A DNA stretch of 64,000 bases from Solihabitans fulvus (GTDB lineage Bacteria; Actinomycetota; Actinomycetes; Mycobacteriales; Pseudonocardiaceae): positions 1-64,000 of the forward strand of contig NZ_VUOB01000061.1 in assembly GCF_008386585.1 (NCBI RefSeq), given 5' to 3'. The translations under genes were made by a program, and so were the position numbers. The notes under the pieces were generated by a model that did not search any database, was not told where the DNA came from, and saw only the letters and a program-made list of their open reading frames with translations. Of this stretch, positions 17,709 through 26,349 are shown in pieces. Position 1 is the first letter of the stretch; each line of letters starts with the position of its first letter.

Positions 17709-19361
17709 CTAAACGGTGGGTTCAGTCTTTCCCCGCCACAGCGGCGCGAGGCGTCTGCGGGCGACGAACAGGCACAGCGCCACCACGATCAGCGCGGCGA
17801 CCACGGCCTGCGGCACCACAAAGGCCCGTCCGTCGAAGGTGCCGCCGGTCGGCGGGATCACCAGCGCGATCGCGGCGCTGGTCACCGTGGCGACGATCCG
17901 GAACCGCGCGCCGATCATGGCCGTGGCCAACGGCAGCAGGGCCCAGAGGAAGTACCACGGCTGCACGGTCGGGCCGAGGATCAGCACCGCGCCGACGCCG
18001 GCGCCGAGGCCGTTCATGGGTTTGATCCGGCCCTTGAGGGCGTCCCAGAGCAGCTTCGCGCAGATCGGCACGGAGACCGCCTGGCCGATCAGCCGGGTGA
18101 CGCCGATCATCGACTCGGTGTGGTTGCCGAGGCCGAGCACCAGGCCGATGCCGCCGCCGAGGTAGCCGAGGGCGGTCGTGGGGGACAGCCAGCTCTTGAC
18201 GGTCTTGGCGACGTCGAGGGTGCTGGCCCAGCCGAAGCCGAGCCCGGTGCCGAGCGACGAGGCGGCGAGCACGACCAGGAACACCGGCGTGAGCACGGCG
18301 GCCGCCTTGAGCAGGTCGCTGAACCGGCCGCCCCAGCGGCGGGCTATCAGCACGCCGAGGAAGCCGAGCGCGAGCGCGGCCGGGATCTTCACGGCGGCGC
18401 CGAGGGTGATCACCGTGGCGCCGACGATCACCCAGGGGATCTCCCCGGGTTGTCGTGGTGGCGGCGACATTCCCGGGGCGACCACCGGCATCTTGCGCAG
18501 CGCCAGCTCGAAGCCGACCAGCATCAGGCCGATCGCCAGGCCGTCGTTGTGCGCGCCGGCGACCAGGTGGAAGATCACCAGCGGGTTGGCCGCGCCGAGC
18601 CACAGCGCGAACACGGGCTGCACGCCGAACCGGGGCGCGAGCCGGGGCAGCGCCCACACGATCATGGCGACGCCGACCAGCGCCAGCAGCCGGTGCAGGT
18701 ACACGCCGGTCACCACGTGGTTGCCCACGATCGCGCTGATCACCCTGCCGACCGCGAGGAACAGCGGGCCGTAGGGCGCCGGGGTCTCCCGCCAGATGTT
18801 GGGCACGCCCCTGGCCAGCGGGTTGTCGTTGCCCAGCGCGGGGCCCGGCCCGACGGTGTAGGGGTCCATGCCGCGCGCGGCGATCTCGCTCTGCGCGAGG
18901 TAGCTGTAGACGTCCTTGCTGAACATGGGCAGCACCAGCAGCAGCGGCGCCACCCACATGACCAGCGTGCGGTCCATCTGCACCCTGGACAGCAGCCGGA
19001 TCCGGCCGGGGCGCACCAGCCTGCCCAGCCACAGCCAGGCCAGCACGATCATGAAGATGCCCGACCACGCGATCGCGAGGGCGACCGAGGGCATCCTGGA
19101 GAACATGCCGAGCACCGGCACGCCAGGCACCGGGTTGAAGATGGGGGTCGCGCTCGCGCCGAGGGAGCCGACCATCATCAGCAGCGCGCCGATCGTGCCG
19201 AACCTGCGCACGAGGTCGAGCTGCCGGCGCTCACCGCCGTCGAGCGCGCCCGGCTCGGGGTCGCGCACGGCGACGACCGGATCACCGTCGGCTTTCGCCA
19301 CCTCACCACCCTGTCGACCTGCGCCGTCGGCGCCTCGCCCCTTGACTCGCCCCGTCACCAC
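17709..19361 (-). CDS. mptB: Alpha-1,6-mannosyltransferase MptB
   Basis: A 550-residue GT-C type membrane glycosyltransferase with about 13 hydrophobic spans, matching the polyprenol-phosphomannose-dependent MptA/MptB family that elongates the alpha-1,6-mannan backbone of lipoglycans. The loop after span 3 carries the family's acidic motif in MFSKDVYSYLAQSEIAARGM. Further conserved stretches are DNPLARG, APYGPLFLAV and AGAHNDGLAIGLMLVG. It lies head-to-head with sufR, the same arrangement as Rv1459c (mptB)-Rv1460 (sufR) in Mycobacterium tuberculosis, which supports the assignment. The start is the GTG at 19361. The first 50 residues are a polar, low-complexity cytoplasmic tail, so a later start is possible. 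Confidence 0.85.
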   Translation of the reverse strand: MVTGRVKGRGADGAGRQGGEVAKADGDPVVAVRDPEPGALDGGERRQLDLVRRFGTIGALLMMVGSLGASATPIFNPVPGVPVLGMFSRMPSVALAIAWSGIFMIVLAWLWLGRLVRPGRIRLLSRVQMDRTLVMWVAPLLLVLPMFSKDVYSYLAQSEIAARGMDPYTVGPGPALGNDNPLARGVPNIWRETPAPYGPLFLAVGRVISAIVGNHVVTGVYLHRLLALVGVAMIVWALPRLAPRFGVQPVFALWLGAANPLVIFHLVAGAHNDGLAIGLMLVGFELALRKMPVVAPGMSPPPRQPGEIPWVIVGATVITLGAAVKIPAALALGFLGVLIARRWGGRFSDLLKAAAVLTPVFLVVLAASSLGTGLGFGWASTLDVAKTVKSWLSPTTALGYLGGGIGLVLGLGNHTESMIGVTRLIGQAVSVPICAKLLWDALKGRIKPMNGLGAGVGAVLILGPTVQPWYFLWALLPLATAMIGARFRIVATVTSAAIALVIPPTGGTFDGRAFVVPQAVVAALIVVALCLFVARRRLAPLWRGKTEPTV

Positions 19362-19500
19362 GGCCGAAGAGTATCGACCGGCGGCCCGGCGCGTGTGCCG
19401 GAACCGGGCGAACGAGCCAGGTCAGCCAGGTGGTATCGCGGCCGTGACGTGACTCGGGTCACCGTGTGACGAGGATCTTTGCCCTCGCCGCCGAAATAGG

Positions 19501-19514
19501 CAACACTGGTGTTG
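19501..19514. promoter_or_regulatory. SufR operator overlapping the sufR start
   Basis: CAACACTGGTGTTG matches the CAAC-N6-GTTG palindrome reported for SufR binding upstream of suf operons. The arms are in fact 6 bp (CAACAC/GTGTTG). The last G of the box is the first base of the GTG start codon. With no ribosome binding site visible, transcription probably starts at or next to the codon and the box would block the promoter directly. Confidence 0.8.
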
Positions 19515-20323
19515 TGAAAAACGTCGGGACCGCTCCGCAGGCCGCGGGCGCGCCATCGAATCCCCCGGGATCCGGTGTCGTTCCGCTGCACGCGGACGGG
19601 CGCACCCGGCGCGAGGTGGCGCGGCTGCTGCTCGAACAGGGCCCGGTCAGCGCCGCCTCGGTCGCCGAGGTCCTCGGCCTCAGCCCGACCGCCGTCCGTC
19701 GGCACATCGACGCGCTGGTGGCCGACGGCGAGGCGACCAGTCGGGAGGCGCCGCGGCGCGGCCAGCGGGGCAGGGGCCGACCGGCCAAGCTGTTCCTGCT
19801 GACCGAGCCAGGGCGGGCCCGCTTCGGGCACGCCTACGACGACCTCGCCGTCGCGGCCCTGCGTTTCCTCGCCGAGCAGGGTGGCGAGGAGGCCGTGCGC
19901 GCGTTCGCGCAGCGCAGGGTGGACGCGCTGGTGGACCGGCACCGGGCCGCCGTGGTGGCCCAAGGAGGGCCGGCCGATCGGGCCAAGGCCCTCGCCGCCG
20001 CCCTGACCCGCGAGGGCTACGCTGCGTCGTCGCGCCACGTCGGCGCGGGGGAGCAGCTGTGCCAGCACCACTGCCCGGTCGCCCACGTGGCGGCCGAGTT
20101 CCCGCAGTTCTGTGAGACCGAGACGGCGGCGTTCGCCGACCTGCTCGGCACCCACGTCCAGCGGCTGGCGACGATCGCCAGGGGCGACGCCGCGTGCACC
20201 ACGCACGTGCCGGTGACGGTAGGCGACACCCAACAAGCACACCCGGTGACGGGCGCGGGGCACTCCCCGCGCCCGGAGGCGGGCCGAACAGCACGGACCC
20301 CGGACGGAGGCAAGCCCGCATGA
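19514..20323 (+). CDS. sufR: SufR, Fe-S-sensing repressor of the suf operon
   Basis: A 269-residue DeoR/ArsR-like winged-helix regulator that controls Fe-S cluster assembly genes according to cluster status. The HTH is at about residues 35-95 (VSAASVAEVLGLSPTAVRRH, then GRGRPAKLFLLTEPG). Three cysteines, C183, C187 and C200, are spaced CX3CX12C, the spacing of the [4Fe-4S] ligands of actinobacterial SufR. A further Cys lies near residue 228. The start is the GTG at 19514. The stop overlaps the ATG of sufB (ATGA). It is probably autoregulated through the box covering its own start codon. The last 40 residues are a non-conserved tail. Confidence 0.92.
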   Translation: MKNVGTAPQAAGAPSNPPGSGVVPLHADGRTRREVARLLLEQGPVSAASVAEVLGLSPTAVRRHIDALVADGEATSREAPRRGQRGRGRPAKLFLLTEPGRARFGHAYDDLAVAALRFLAEQGGEEAVRAFAQRRVDALVDRHRAAVVAQGGPADRAKALAAALTREGYAASSRHVGAGEQLCQHHCPVAHVAAEFPQFCETETAAFADLLGTHVQRLATIARGDAACTTHVPVTVGDTQQAHPVTGAGHSPRPEAGRTARTPDGGKPA

Positions 20324-21774
20324 CTGCCGCTGCGGAGCAGCGCACACCCACCACGGTGCCTGAGACGCTCACCCAGGAAGAGACCCTGGCGACTCTTGGC
20401 AACTACGAGTACGGCTGGGCCGACTCGGACACTGCCGGAGCGAGCGCCCGCCGTGGCTTGAGCGAGGAGGTCGTCCGCGACATCTCCGCCAAGAAGGGTG
20501 AGCCGGAGTGGATGCTGGAGCACCGCCTCAAGGGGCTTCGGCTCTTCGATCGCAAGCCGATGCCGAACTGGGGCGCCGACCTCACGGGCATCCACTTCGA
20601 CACGATCAAGTACTTCGTGCGTTCCACGGAGAAGCAGGCCGCCAGCTGGGAGGACCTGCCCGAGGACATCAAGAACACCTATGACCGGCTCGGCATCCCC
20701 GAGGCGGAGAAGCAGCGCCTAGTCGCCGGTGTCGCCGCGCAGTACGAGTCCGAGGTCGTCTACCACAAGATCCGCGAGGACCTTGAGGCCCAGGGCGTCA
20801 TCTTCCTGGACACCGACACCGGTCTCCGGGAGCACCCCGAGCTGTTCAAGGAGTACTTCGGCTCGGTGATCCCCTCCGGGGACAACAAGTTCTCCGCGCT
20901 GAACTCCGCGGTGTGGTCCGGCGGTTCGTTCATCTACGTGCCCAAGGGCGTCCACGTGGAGATCCCGCTCCAGGCCTACTTCCGGATCAACACCGAGAAC
21001 ATGGGCCAGTTCGAGCGGACGCTGATCATCGTCGACGAGGGCGCCTACGTTCACTACGTCGAGGGTTGCACCGCGCCGATCTACAAGTCGGACTCGCTGC
21101 ACTCCGCCGTCGTGGAGATCATCGTCAAGAAGGGCGGCCGCTGCCGTTACACGACCATCCAGAACTGGTCGAACAACGTCTACAACCTGGTCACCAAGCG
21201 CGCCAAGGCTGAGGCGGGCGCGACCATGGAGTGGATCGACGGCAACATCGGCTCCAAGGTCACCATGAAGTACCCGTCGGTGTTCCTGATGGGCGAGCAC
21301 GCCAAGGGCGAGGTCCTCTCGATCGCGTTCGCCGGCGAGGGCCAGCACCAGGACGCCGGCGCCAAGATGGAGCACCTCGCGCCGTACACCTCCTCGACGA
21401 TCGTGTCGAAGTCGGTGGCGCGCGGCGGCGGCCGCACCTCCTACCGGGGTCTGGTGCGGGTCGCCAAGCGGGCGCACCACTCCAAGTCCACGGTCAAGTG
21501 CGACGCGCTGCTGGTGGACAACATCAGCCGCTCGGACACCTACCCGTACGTCGACATCCGCGAGGACGACGTGTCGATGGGCCACGAGGCCACGGTGTCC
21601 AAGGTCAGCGAGGACCAGCTGTTCTACCTGATGTCCCGCGGCCTGACCGAGGACGAGGCCATGGCCATGATCGTGCGCGGGTTCGTCGAGCCCATCGCGC
21701 GCGAGCTGCCCATGGAGTACGCGCTCGAACTGAACCGACTGATCGAACTCCAGATGGAAGGGGCCGTCGGCTGA
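20320..21774 (+). CDS. sufB: Fe-S cluster assembly scaffold SufB
   Basis: The 484-residue SufB core of the SufBCD scaffold complex, which assembles Fe-S clusters in the cytoplasm. Recognisable stretches are EPEWMLEHRLKGLRLFDRKP, the beta-helix core VEGCTAPIYKSDSLHSAVVE (with the candidate ligand Cys), and the C-terminal ISRSDTYPYVDIREDD with EATVSKVSEDQLFYLMSRGL. The ATG at 20320 has GGACGGAGG 8 bases upstream and overlaps the end of sufR by four bases. Unlike M. tuberculosis SufB, it contains no intein: the length is that of the mature protein. Confidence 0.96.
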   Translation: MTAAAEQRTPTTVPETLTQEETLATLGNYEYGWADSDTAGASARRGLSEEVVRDISAKKGEPEWMLEHRLKGLRLFDRKPMPNWGADLTGIHFDTIKYFVRSTEKQAASWEDLPEDIKNTYDRLGIPEAEKQRLVAGVAAQYESEVVYHKIREDLEAQGVIFLDTDTGLREHPELFKEYFGSVIPSGDNKFSALNSAVWSGGSFIYVPKGVHVEIPLQAYFRINTENMGQFERTLIIVDEGAYVHYVEGCTAPIYKSDSLHSAVVEIIVKKGGRCRYTTIQNWSNNVYNLVTKRAKAEAGATMEWIDGNIGSKVTMKYPSVFLMGEHAKGEVLSIAFAGEGQHQDAGAKMEHLAPYTSSTIVSKSVARGGGRTSYRGLVRVAKRAHHSKSTVKCDALLVDNISRSDTYPYVDIREDDVSMGHEATVSKVSEDQLFYLMSRGLTEDEAMAMIVRGFVEPIARELPMEYALELNRLIELQMEGAVG

Positions 21775-21775
21775 C

Positions 21776-22960
21776 ATGACAGTGTCGACTGATAGCCAGC
21801 ACGGCCTCACGGCCCACTCGCACGGCGCCGGGGCGGTCGTCCCGGTGTCGTCGAGGGCGGACCACTTCACGTCCTTCGACGTGGACGCGTTCGAGATTCC
21901 CGGCGGGCGCGAGGAGATCTGGCGCTTCACCCCGATGAAGCGGCTGCGGGGCCTGCACGACGGCACCGCGACCGTGTCGGGGTCCGCCACCGTCACGGTC
22001 GACGCGGCGCCCGAGGTGCGCGTGGAGACCGTGGCGCGCGGCGACGAGCGGCTCGGCGTCGCAGGCACGCCCGGTGACCGGATCGCCGCCCAGGCCTGGA
22101 GTTCCTTCCCGCACGCCACGCTGCTGACCGTGCCCAAGGAGGTCAGGGCCTCGGCCCCGACCACCGTCACGGTCACCGGTCCCGGCGAGGGCGACACCGC
22201 CTACGGCCACACGCAGGTGCGGCTGGAGCAGTTCGCCGAGGCCGTGGTCGTGCTCGACCACCGGGGCTCCGGCAGCTACGCGGACAACATCGAGTTCGTG
22301 GTCGGCGACGGCGCGAAGCTCACCGTGGTCGCGGTGCAGGACTGGGCCGACGACGCGGTGCACGTGTCCGCGCACCACAGCTCGCTCGGCCGCGACTCGG
22401 TGCTGCGGCACACGGTGATCACCCTCGGCGGTTCGGTCGTGCGGCTCAGCCCCACGGTGACCTACACCGACAAGGGCGGCGACGCGGAGCTGACCGGCCT
22501 GTACTTCGCCGACGCCGGCCAGCACCTTGAGCACCGGACCTTCGCCGACCACGCGGTGCCCAACTGCCGCAGCAACGTCGTCTACAAGGGCGCGTTGCAG
22601 GGCGAGGGCGCGCACACCGTGTGGATCGGCGACGTGCTGATCCGCGCGGCGGCCGAGGACACCGAGACCTTCGAGCTGAACCGGAATCTGGTGCTCACCG
22701 ACGGCGCGCGCGCCGACTCGGTGCCCAACCTGGAGATCGAGACCGGCGAGATCGTGAGCGCCGGGCACGCCAGCGCCACCGGGCGGTTCGACGACGAGCA
22801 GCTGTTCTACCTACAGGCGCGGGGAATCCCCGAGGAGCAGGCCCGGCGGTTGGTCGTCCGAGGCTTCTTCCACGAGGTGCTGACGAAGATCACGGTGCCC
22901 GAGGTGCGCGAGCGCCTGGAAGCCGCGATCGAGGCGGAGCTCGAGGCGGTCGGCGCATGA
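21776..22960 (+). CDS. sufD: Fe-S cluster assembly protein SufD
   Basis: A 394-residue paralogue of SufB that forms the SufBC2D scaffold with it. The N-terminus carries GGREEIWRFTPMKRLRGLHD. The C-terminal half has the SufD signature AGHASATGRFDDEQLFYLQA followed by RGIPEEQARRLVVRGFF, and the conserved His in EHRTFADHAVPNCRSNVVYK. It begins one base after the sufB stop and its TGA overlaps the ATG of the Rieske gene, so translation is coupled. Confidence 0.95.
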   Translation: MTVSTDSQHGLTAHSHGAGAVVPVSSRADHFTSFDVDAFEIPGGREEIWRFTPMKRLRGLHDGTATVSGSATVTVDAAPEVRVETVARGDERLGVAGTPGDRIAAQAWSSFPHATLLTVPKEVRASAPTTVTVTGPGEGDTAYGHTQVRLEQFAEAVVVLDHRGSGSYADNIEFVVGDGAKLTVVAVQDWADDAVHVSAHHSSLGRDSVLRHTVITLGGSVVRLSPTVTYTDKGGDAELTGLYFADAGQHLEHRTFADHAVPNCRSNVVYKGALQGEGAHTVWIGDVLIRAAAEDTETFELNRNLVLTDGARADSVPNLEIETGEIVSAGHASATGRFDDEQLFYLQARGIPEEQARRLVVRGFFHEVLTKITVPEVRERLEAAIEAELEAVGA

Positions 22961-23280
22961 CCCTGCACCGGGTGTGCTCGATCACCGAGCTCGACGACCG
23001 CAAGCCGGCCGGCTTCGAGCTCGGTGACACACCCGTGGTGCTGGTGCGGGACGGCGAGGCGGTCCACGCCCTGCACGACCTGTGCTCGCACGCCGAGGTC
23101 GCGTTGAGCGAGGGCGAGGTGACGAAGAAGGGCATCGAGTGCTGGCTGCACGGGTCCTGCTTCGACCTGAGCACCGGTGCGCCCTCCTCGCTGCCGGCCA
23201 CCGAGCCGGTCGACGTCTACGCCGTGACGATCACCGGCGAGGACGTCTACGTCGACATCGGCACGCCGACCAACCGCTGA
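22957..23280 (+). CDS. Small Rieske-type ferredoxin in the suf operon
   Basis: A 107-residue Rieske [2Fe-2S] protein of the non-haem oxygenase ferredoxin type. The cluster motifs are CSH (in DLCSHAEVALSEGEV) and CWLH (in GIECWLHGSCFDLSTG), giving two Cys and two His. There is no signal peptide or membrane anchor, so it is cytoplasmic. The ATG overlaps the sufD stop (ATGA). A Rieske gene between sufD and sufC is common in Streptomyces-type suf operons and absent from the mycobacterial one. It may supply electrons for cluster assembly, but this is inferred only from position. Confidence 0.9.
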   Translation: MTLHRVCSITELDDRKPAGFELGDTPVVLVRDGEAVHALHDLCSHAEVALSEGEVTKKGIECWLHGSCFDLSTGAPSSLPATEPVDVYAVTITGEDVYVDIGTPTNR

Positions 23281-23323
23281 CGGAAACCACAGACTTCCGC
23301 TACACCAGGAGAACGAAGCAGCA

Positions 23324-24097
23324 ATGGCCACTCTGGAGATCAAGGACCTGCACGTCTCGGTCGTCACCGACGAGGCTCCCAAGGAGATCCTCAAGGGCGT
23401 CGACCTGACCATCAAGGCCGGCGAGACGCACGCGATCATGGGCCCGAACGGGTCCGGCAAGTCGACGCTGTCCTACGCCATCGCCGGTCACCCCAAGTAC
23501 CAGGTGACCTCCGGCTCGGTGCTGCTGGACGGCGAGGACGTGCTGGCGATGAGCGTGGACGAGCGCGCCCGCGCCGGCGTGTTCCTCGCGATGCAGTACC
23601 CCGTCGAGGTGCCCGGCGTCTCGATGTCGAACTTCCTGCGCACCGCGGCGACCGCGGTCCGTGGCGAGGCCCCGAACCTGCGGCACTGGGTGAAGGAGGT
23701 CAAGGCCGCCATGGGCGAGCTGGACATCGACTCCGCCTTCGCCGAGCGCAGCGTGAACGAGGGCTTCTCCGGCGGCGAGAAGAAGCGCCACGAGATCCTC
23801 CAGCTGTCGCTGCTCAAGCCGAAGATCGCGATCCTCGACGAGACCGACTCCGGCCTCGACGTCGACGCGCTTCGCGTGGTGTCCGACGGCGTGAACCGCT
23901 ACAAGGCGGCCGGTGAGGTCGGCGTCATGCTGATCACGCACTACACCCGGATCCTCAAGCACATCAGCCCCGACTTCGTGCACGTGTTCGCCGACGGCCG
24001 GATCGTCGAGTCCGGCGGCCCCGAGCTGGCACAGGTGCTCGAGGACGAGGGCTACGTGAAGTACGCGGGCAAGCAGGAAGCAGCCAAGATCGGCTGA
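23324..24097 (+). CDS. sufC: SufC ATPase
   Basis: The 257-residue ABC-type ATPase of the SufBC2D complex, soluble rather than membrane-associated. Walker A is GPNGSGKST, followed by YAIAGHPKYQVTSGSVLLDG. The signature is the SufC-specific FSGGEKKRHEI. Walker B is IAILDETDSGLDVDALRVV, and the switch His is in VMLITHYTRIL. The ATG at 23324 follows GGAGAACGAAGCA. The 43-base gap after the Rieske gene shows no separate promoter. Confidence 0.96.
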   Translation: MATLEIKDLHVSVVTDEAPKEILKGVDLTIKAGETHAIMGPNGSGKSTLSYAIAGHPKYQVTSGSVLLDGEDVLAMSVDERARAGVFLAMQYPVEVPGVSMSNFLRTAATAVRGEAPNLRHWVKEVKAAMGELDIDSAFAERSVNEGFSGGEKKRHEILQLSLLKPKIAILDETDSGLDVDALRVVSDGVNRYKAAGEVGVMLITHYTRILKHISPDFVHVFADGRIVESGGPELAQVLEDEGYVKYAGKQEAAKIG

Positions 24098-24146
24098 CGT
24101 TGTACCGGCTGGCAGGTTCCCGATCCTGAGAGGAGGCGTCGCTCCC

Positions 24147-25436
24147 GTGACCACCACCACCGCACCGCTTGACGTCGCTGCGCTGCGTGCCGACTTCCCC
24201 ATCCTGGCGCGCACCATCCGCGACGGCCGCCGGCTCGTCTATCTCGACTCCGGCGCGACCTCGCAGCGGCCGCGGCAGGTGCTGGACGCCGAGCGCGCCT
24301 TCCTTGAGACGGCGAACGCCGCTGTGCACCGAGGTGCGCACCAGCTCGCCGAGGAGGCCACGGACGCCTACGAGGGCGCCCGTGCCACGATCGCCGCCTT
24401 CGTCGGCGCCGACCCCGGCGAGCTGGTCTTCACCAAGAACGCCACCGAGGGCGTCAACCTCGTCGCGTACGCGCTGGGCAACTCGGCGACCTCGTCGCTG
24501 CCCGGCGCGGCGCGGTTCCGGCTCGGCCCCGGCGACGAGATCGTCACGACCGAGATGGAGCACCACGCGAACCTGGTGCCCTGGCAGGAACTCTGCGAGC
24601 GCACCGGCGCCACGCTGCGCTGGTTCGGCGTCACCGACGATGGCCGCCTCGATCTGTCCACACTGGACTCACTGGTCAACGAGCGGACCAAGGTCGTCGC
24701 GTTCTCCCACCAGTCCAACGTGGTCGGCACGGTCAACCCGGTCGAGCCGATCGTGGCCCGCGCCCGCGAGGTCGGTGCGCTGACGGTGCTGGACGCCTGC
24801 CAGTCGGTGCCGCACCGCGCGGTCGACTTCCGGTCGCTCGGCGTGGACTTCGCCGTGTTCAGCGGCCACAAGATGTTGGGGCCGACGGGTATCGGCGTGC
24901 TCTACGGGCGGCGCGAGCTGCTCGAGGCCATGCCGCCCTTCCTCACCGGCGGATCGATGATCGAGCTGGTGACGATGGAGAAGACCACCTTCGCGCCGCC
25001 GCCGCAGCGGTTCGAGGCCGGCACGCCGATGACCTCGCAGGCCGTCGCGCTCGCCGCAGCCGTCGACTACCTGACCGCGGTCGGCATGGACCGCATCGCC
25101 GCGCACGAGCACGAGCTGACCGAGGCGGCGCTGCGCGGCCTCGGCGAGATCCCCGGCGTGCGGATCGTCGGCCCGACCGAGGCGGTCGACCGGGGCGGCG
25201 CGGTGTCCTTCGTGATCGAGGGCATCCACCCGCACGACGCCGGCCAGGTGCTGGACAGCGTCGGCGTCGAGGTCAGGGTTGGGCACCACTGCGCGTGGCC
25301 GCTGCACCGCAGGCTCGGCGTGCCGGCCAGCGTGCGGGCCAGCTTCTATCTGTACAACGACCTCGACGAGGTCGCCGCGCTCCTTGACGGAGTGCGGGAG
25401 GCACAGCGTTTCTTCGGGGTGACGGGGGCGGCCTGA
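24147..25436 (+). CDS. sufS: Cysteine desulfurase SufS
   Basis: A 429-residue class V aminotransferase-fold, PLP-dependent cysteine desulfurase of group II that supplies sulfur to SufU. The PLP Lys is in FSGHKMLGPTGIGVLYG, the catalytic Cys in VRVGHHCAWPLHRRLG, and the cofactor His in EMEHHANLVPWQELC. It starts at a GTG preceded by GAGGAGG. Its TGA shares one base with the ATG of sufU. Confidence 0.96.
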   Translation: MTTTTAPLDVAALRADFPILARTIRDGRRLVYLDSGATSQRPRQVLDAERAFLETANAAVHRGAHQLAEEATDAYEGARATIAAFVGADPGELVFTKNATEGVNLVAYALGNSATSSLPGAARFRLGPGDEIVTTEMEHHANLVPWQELCERTGATLRWFGVTDDGRLDLSTLDSLVNERTKVVAFSHQSNVVGTVNPVEPIVARAREVGALTVLDACQSVPHRAVDFRSLGVDFAVFSGHKMLGPTGIGVLYGRRELLEAMPPFLTGGSMIELVTMEKTTFAPPPQRFEAGTPMTSQAVALAAAVDYLTAVGMDRIAAHEHELTEAALRGLGEIPGVRIVGPTEAVDRGGAVSFVIEGIHPHDAGQVLDSVGVEVRVGHHCAWPLHRRLGVPASVRASFYLYNDLDEVAALLDGVREAQRFFGVTGAA

Positions 25437-25936
25437 TGCAGCTGCAACAGATGTACCAGGAGATCATCCTGGACCACTACAAGAACCCGCACGGCCGCGG
25501 CCTGCGGGACGAGTACGACGCCGAGTCGTTCCAGGTCAACCCGACCTGCGGCGACGAGGTGACGCTGCGGGTGCGGCTGGAGGGCAGCGGCGAGGCGGCC
25601 ACCGTCGCCGAGGTCTCCTACGACGGCCAGGGCTGCTCGATCAGCCAGGCCTCCACCTCGGTGCTGACCGACCTGGTCACCGGGCACACCGTGGCCGAGG
25701 CCTTCGGCACCATGGACGCCTTCGTCGAGCTGATGCAGAGCCGAGGGCAGCTGGAGCCGGACGAGGACGTGCTGGAGGACGCCATCGCGTTCGCCGGTGT
25801 CGCGAAGTACCCGGCGCGCGTGAAGTGCGCGCTGCTCGGGTGGATGGCCTTCAAGGACGCGGTGGCGCGGGTCGCGGACGACACCGCGCCAGCGTCGTCC
25901 AACGGTGAACACAGCAACGGGGTGACGACTCGATGA
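25436..25936 (+). CDS. sufU: SufU sulfurtransferase
   Basis: A 166-residue SufU protein, the zinc-dependent acceptor of persulfide sulfur from SufS in Gram-positive bacteria. The three conserved cysteines and Asp are visible in NPTCGDEVTL, DGQGCSISQAST and RVKCALLGWMAFKDA. The last 20 residues are a variable polar tail. It shares one base with sufS and four bases with the next gene (ATGA). Confidence 0.95.
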   Translation: MQLQQMYQEIILDHYKNPHGRGLRDEYDAESFQVNPTCGDEVTLRVRLEGSGEAATVAEVSYDGQGCSISQASTSVLTDLVTGHTVAEAFGTMDAFVELMQSRGQLEPDEDVLEDAIAFAGVAKYPARVKCALLGWMAFKDAVARVADDTAPASSNGEHSNGVTTR

Positions 25937-26349
25937 CCGGGACAGGTGAGACCGTGACCGCCCAGGACGAGCAGGTGCAGCGGGGTGTCGAGGGCATGCC
26001 CGAGCCGCCAGCGCCGCGTGCGGAGGTGCCCAGCCTCGACGACCTCGAGGAGGCGATGCGCGACGTCGTCGACCCCGAGCTCGGCATCAACGTGGTCGAC
26101 CTCGGCCTGGTCTACGACATCAGGGTGGACGAGGAGAACGTCGCCCTGATCGACATGACGCTGACGTCGGCGGCCTGCCCGCTGACCGACGTGATCGAGG
26201 ACCAGACCAGGGCCGCGCTGGTCGGCGGCCCCGGCGGCGGGATCGTCAGCGACTTCCGGATCAACTGGGTCTGGATGCCGCCGTGGGGCCCGGAGAAGAT
26301 CACCGACGACGGCCGCGAGCAGCTCCGGGCGCTCGGCTTCAACGTCTGA
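25933..26349 (+). CDS. sufT: SufT/DUF59 Fe-S assembly factor
   Basis: A 138-residue MIP18-family (DUF59) protein, the usual last gene of actinobacterial suf operons and linked to Fe-S maturation. The core is VVDPELGINVVDLGLVYDIR, then MTLTSAACPLTDVIEDQT (conserved Cys) and the ending WMPPWGPEKITDDGREQLRA with GFNV. About 30 residues at the N-terminus are variable. The stop codon directly abuts the stop of the convergent hydrolase gene (TGATCA). Confidence 0.92.
   Translation: MTGTGETVTAQDEQVQRGVEGMPEPPAPRAEVPSLDDLEEAMRDVVDPELGINVVDLGLVYDIRVDEENVALIDMTLTSAACPLTDVIEDQTRAALVGGPGGGIVSDFRINWVWMPPWGPEKITDDGREQLRALGFNV

Noticed and set aside
19449..19462. GTGAC-N4-GTCAC inverted repeat between mptB and sufR as a second operator
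   Set aside because: The arms are only five bases long and I know no regulator with this site; it is left as an unassigned repeat.
20320..21774. Intein in SufB
   Set aside because: The protein has the normal length of about 484 residues and no insertion or splicing motifs.
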